Positions 60,455 through 64,000 of a stretch of 64,000 nucleotides of DNA are shown here, in pieces. The translations under genes were made by a program, and so were the position numbers. The stretch lies in assembly GCA_030549495.1 (NCBI GenBank), contig JAUIRK010000817.1:62001-126000 (forward strand), written 5' to 3'. How positions within the stretch are numbered: position 1 is the first letter of the stretch; every line of letters begins with the position of its first letter. Under the pieces are notes generated by a model that ran no database searches, had not been told where the DNA came from, and was given only the letters and a program-made list of their open reading frames with translations. This DNA comes from Nectonema munidae. Its lineage: Eukaryota > Nematomorpha > Nectonematoida > Nectonematidae.

Positions 60455-60570
60455 AGGCAGATGGCCTAGGGGTGGGAGAGTAGGGTCTTGATCTAGTTGG
60501 TCTCTAGGTTCGATTCCCCATCATGACTATCCTTGCCATCTGTCCAGCTATCGAAAATCATGATAGAATA
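60455..60570 (+). mobile_element. tRNA-derived SINE, family 2, best copy
   Basis: TGGCCTAGGGG at 60462-60472 fits the A-box and GGTTCGATTCC at 60507-60517 is a perfect B-box. Then CATGACTATCCTTGCCATCT, shared with the copy at 25037. It lies just beyond the predicted dlg polyadenylation site. The sequence does not fold into a full tRNA. Confidence 0.8.
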
Positions 60571-61985
60571 TTTTTTTAGTACATGAAAATTGAAAAAGAA
60601 TATTGTTATTTCTTTTAATAAGGGTATTTAAACTGAATAAACACTAACTTCAAAAATGCTTATACACTTCTAAGGATTTGCACTGGCTAAGAATTATACA
60701 AGGTATTGGCTTCGATTCAGAAGAACCTTCATTGATTGATCAAAGTTTGGCTTTGCACATTTATGAAACACTTACTTTGCTGATTATTCTTTGTTCTTCA
60801 CACTTTTTGTGTGTGGACTTTTTCTGATTATCAAATATTTTTTCCTTTACCAAAGAACCGTGACTGAAGAATCTGAAGGCTGATAGCTTTATTTTGCGCT
60901 CTGTCTGAGTGGGAAAAATAACTCTGTGGATGATATTTAAATGACGTCACTAAAACTTTTGACCCCCCTGGCTCTTGCTATATTTTTTTTATACAGAGCA
61001 ACTAGAATTAGTTATCCCTCTGGTAGAGACGTCATATATGTATGATCACTGGTTCTCTATGTATACTCGCGTATTATGCGTTCTTTTGTCTTGGTTTTCA
61101 CCATTTTTGCGCTCGTAACTAAAATTCATATTTAAAATTTTTTGATTCAGCACACACACAAAAATATTTGAATAAACAGACTGCACAGTTGAACTTTTTT
61201 TTCAAAAAATATCTGAATTAAAAACTGTTTCGAATGTCAAAGAAAGTTGATTTAGCGTGATCTGTGTTTTAAAAAAGAAACTAATAAGATGTGAATGACG
61301 AAATCGTGTTTTAGGGTGAAAAAATTAAGGCTAGCATATCATCGTATATACGGTATATTAGGATATACGCTAAATTGCTTTGCTAAGAAAGAGCTTCCAT
61401 TACCTGTTGAACACGGTGAAAAAAGTTTATTAAATTTTTCCTTGCACATATAGAGAGATAGCCTTTATCAAAAACTAAAAAACATAATAAATTAGTTGAA
61501 GAAGAAAATAAATCAATACTTTAAAGGTACAAAGGCCGAGTGAGAGGCTATCTGAATATTTTAATAACAATATTTCAAAAAAATTTTAAACTTTTCAGTG
61601 TACAAATTCTCTCTGTATGGAAGTATTTTATTTTTTTATTCAAATTATAATTACGGGAAATATGTCATTATATATGATACCATCTTGCCTAAGTCTTTGC
61701 ACAAACTAGTGATTCGATTCTATCGATTTTTTTTTCAAAGAATACAATTCTTTAAAACTCTTTGTGTATAAATTTTTTTAAAACTTAATCAGAAAATCAG
61801 CCGGGGTACTTGAAAGAAATGGAAAATCCAGTGAGTATCCAAATTTCAAAAAAAGAGCTAGTAATAAAATGTATTTATTGCTAGCACAACATTCGCTCTC
61901 AAAATCGCAAATGGTTTGAGGTGTGCAGTAAAACCTTTTAAGACCCAAAGTGGCTGTTTTTATCCCAAAAACATCAGATAAATAT
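60571..61985. other. Intergenic, nothing recognised
   Basis: AT-rich sequence between the dlg 3' end and a LINE. No exon-like segment found. Confidence 0.45.
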
Positions 61986-61989
61986 AAAA

Positions 61990-63085
61990 GAACACATTTT
62001 TGAAAGTACTCTTATCAATAAAAACATTTATAAGTAAAATGCAATTCGGTTTTATGCCTGGCAAGAGCACAAATGACGCTATTTTTATTATTAGACAGCT
62101 TATCGAAAAGAGAGCAAGAAATGGGCATATTCTGTTTCTTGCTTTTATAGACATGGAGAAAGCTTTGACTCCGTTTCTAGAAGTCTCATTGAGTGGACCT
62201 TTGAGAAGAAAAGGGGTAAATGAAAGACTAGTGAGAGCCAGTATGGCCTTGTACAAAAGCGAAGACACTTTTATAAAAATTAATAATTCAATTTCTAGTA
62301 AGTTTAAAATAAAAGTAGGCTTACATCAAGGTTCGATTTTAAGCCCCTTTTTATTTAATATCATTCTTGATGAAATTCTTAAGGATTTAATTAAAGAAGA
62401 TACGAGTGAGATTTTATATGCAGATGATATAGTATTAATAGGAGAATCTTCTGAAGAATTAAATAAAAAGATTAGCACACGGTATGACACACTAAAGAAA
62501 AAAGGTTTAAGAATAAACAGCAGCAAAACTAAGTGGATGAAAATTAGCGATTCTTTGAAGGGTACTGAAAACACAGTTTCCAAAATAAAAAGAGTTAAAA
62601 GAAACTGCAAAAAGTGGGTGCATAAAAAATGCTCAAACATTAAGGGCAGTTTGATAAATAAATACAACAAATTTTAAGTGTAGGTGCTGTTTAACCCATT
62701 TACGGCCAATGTTCCTATTTTGGAACATAAGTAATTTCATCTTCGTCTGCTTTTTTCAATGACTGAATATAAATCGTCTGCGTTTTTTTAGATATCGTCT
62801 GCTTTGCTTGGCCTTAAATGGGTTAAGTTTCAATAGGCGGCGTAGAATTAGAAGAGGTTAAACAGTTTTGTTATTTAGGTGAGGTAAAGCGTAAAAATCA
62901 AACGTTAGGATGGAGGCAGGCCAAAGATGACATGGACAGAAATAGTCAAAAAAAGACATGAGCAAAAGACATTTAGCATTAGGGGATGAGCAAAATAGAG
63001 ATGAATGGTAAAAACCGGCTAAACCTCAGCGTGCTAGGAACATTAGCCGTAAAATTGATGATTATTATTATAATAAAAACATTTA
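61990..63085 (+). mobile_element. Non-LTR (LINE) reverse transcriptase fragment, interrupted by a MITE
   Basis: The 225-codon frame at 62000-62677 has QFGFMPGKSTNDAIFIIRQL, FLAFIDMEKA, VGLHQGSILSPFLFNIILDE and the catalytic LYADDIVLIGES, then KGLRINSSKTKWM. It continues as CKKWVHKKCSNIKGSL, the Cys-rich segment of this clade, with a frame change near 62676. A MITE occupies 62695-62822, after which the element resumes with SIGGVELEEVKQFCYLGEV (the ATLE-V-KFCYLG region). Beyond 62900 there are deletions before a GATTATTATT tail at 63058. 5' truncated and dead. Clade is RTE-like but not resolved. Confidence 0.85.
62695..62822. mobile_element. piggyBac-type MITE inserted in a LINE, best copy
   Basis: 128 bp with TTAA at 62691-62694 and 62823-62826, starting CCCATTTACGGCCAATG and ending GGCCTTAAATGGG. 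The LINE reading resumes right after. Internal CATCTTCGTCTGC, AAATCGTCTGCG and GATATCGTCTGC give three spaced CGTCTGC motifs. Confidence 0.88.
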
Positions 63086-63139
63086 TTTAGTTAAATTGTT
63101 TTTAAGAGGTTTTTTGTTTTGTATGATTTTTCATTCTTA

Positions 63140-64000
63140 TATTAATGGCAATATCTTGCATGTCTAAACAATGCGTTAACCTATTGCTATTTCCTGTGTG
63201 CAAAGCAAATCGTTTACATATTTCTATGCACTCTTGGACTTGTGTTAAAGATGGTGGCATGATAAATTCTGCAACTGGCTCTTTATCATCGTCATCATCA
63301 CCAGGTGAGTCGTTTTTATTATCATTAAGAATATCTAAGGCGGAGGAGCGATTCTAGTCCATAGCACAATTTGAATTAGGAAGATCATCAAAAATTATAA
63401 ATGTAGTGAAGATCTTAAATTTCAGTCCAAATAATTTTTTCCAATACTCAAAACTGATGATGAAACGTCTTTGATTTCTTCATAAACATCAACTTCAGTC
63501 TCCATGCTTACTATATTTGGCATGTTTGCATTCGCAAAAATCTCTACCGTAGATCCAGCTCAAGCATAGCACTTATGAATAGTGGAACTTCATTCCAAAC
63601 TTTATGGAGCTAGTTGATAGCTTCAAGAAGAGAAATCTTTTGAAGAATTTCTGTACCTGTCTGTCTCATATTTTAATTTTGTAGCCTGTATGATGCCTAG
63701 ATAGGCTGACTAACTGATGTTGTGTTTGGCGGTATAAAAACTAATTAAACGTTTGTAAGTGTTCATGAGGGTGAGAGGGAGAATTGCCCAAAAATAACAA
63801 CACTGCGCTTTGGATTTTCCATCTGACAAGCAAACTTTTTAACACAACTTTCGAAAATTTGACCTGTCATCCAGGACTTCTTGTTTGATTTGTATTTTAC
63901 AGGAGGTGATTCTTTATTAATCTTTTTGAAACAATGAGTATTTTCCGATTACAAGTAAAGAAAGAACAAGAGTAATGCTGTCTTTAGACTGTTTACCGCC
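63140..64000 (-). mobile_element. Second Tigger-like transposon, decayed, cut by window edge
   Basis: Minus-strand frames give LVIGKYS, YKSNKKSWMTGQIFESCVKK, FIPPNTTSVSQP, ILQKISLLEAIN and VWNEVPLF in transposase order, then an acidic stretch and PPSLTQVQECIEICKRFALH near 63240, the C-terminal region of CENP-B/Jerky-like transposases. Frame changes and stops are present. It is a different subfamily from 45350-47450. The 5' part lies beyond the window. Confidence 0.75.

Noticed and set aside
60455-60540. tRNA gene, from good A- and B-boxes
   Set aside because: No paired acceptor or anticodon stems of proper length, and the sequence after the B-box is shared with another copy at 25037, so it is a SINE head.
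63447-63464. CTGATGATGAAACGTC resembles a hammerhead core
   Set aside because: There is no stem II between CUGAUGA and GAAA, and it lies within the decayed Tigger-like transposase; likely chance.

Overview
This window is eukaryotic, most likely arthropod nuclear DNA. It is very AT-rich and dominated by introns and old transposable elements. The tRNA-derived SINEs, hAT- and piggyBac-type MITEs and LINE fragments look like those of a repeat-rich copepod genome such as a sea louse, but the species is an inference from overall character. I see no prokaryotic genes, rRNA genes or CRISPR array.

One host gene explains most of the window: a discs-large (Dlg/SAP97/PSD-95 class) MAGUK scaffold on the + strand. 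I traced 20 coding exons from 11634 to 59317. All junctions are GT-AG, reading phases agree across every junction, and together they give 1,040 residues before an in-frame stop. The order is PDZ1 (exons 1-3), PDZ2 (4-6), a roughly 300-residue Asn/Ser-rich linker (6-8), PDZ3 (9-10), SH3 (11-13), HOOK (13-15) and a catalytically dead guanylate-kinase domain (15-20). The N-terminal exon or exons were not found and may lie in 1-11600 or upstream of the window. A 3' UTR of about 1 kb with an AATAAA site follows.

The rest is mobile DNA. DNA transposons include a Tigger-like (pogo/CENP-B type) element with matching inverted ends at 45350-47450, a second one running off the right edge, a decayed piggyBac transposase gene at 52080-54060, hAT-type MITEs with 8-bp target duplications, and small TTAA-flanked piggyBac-type MITEs. 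Non-LTR fragments lie near 600-815, 22615-23015, 40255-40689 and 61990-63080. At least two tRNA-derived SINE families are scattered through introns. A decayed, intron-containing copy of an uncharacterised multicopy gene family sits at 15193-16952 on the minus strand.

The most unusual feature is a 297-bp inverted-repeat element at 21192-21488, just inside the intron after exon 3. Each arm carries a sequence fitting the hammerhead ribozyme core, pointing outward. Other informative cases are nested insertions whose target duplications can be read directly, two of them with an unoccupied related site elsewhere in the window.
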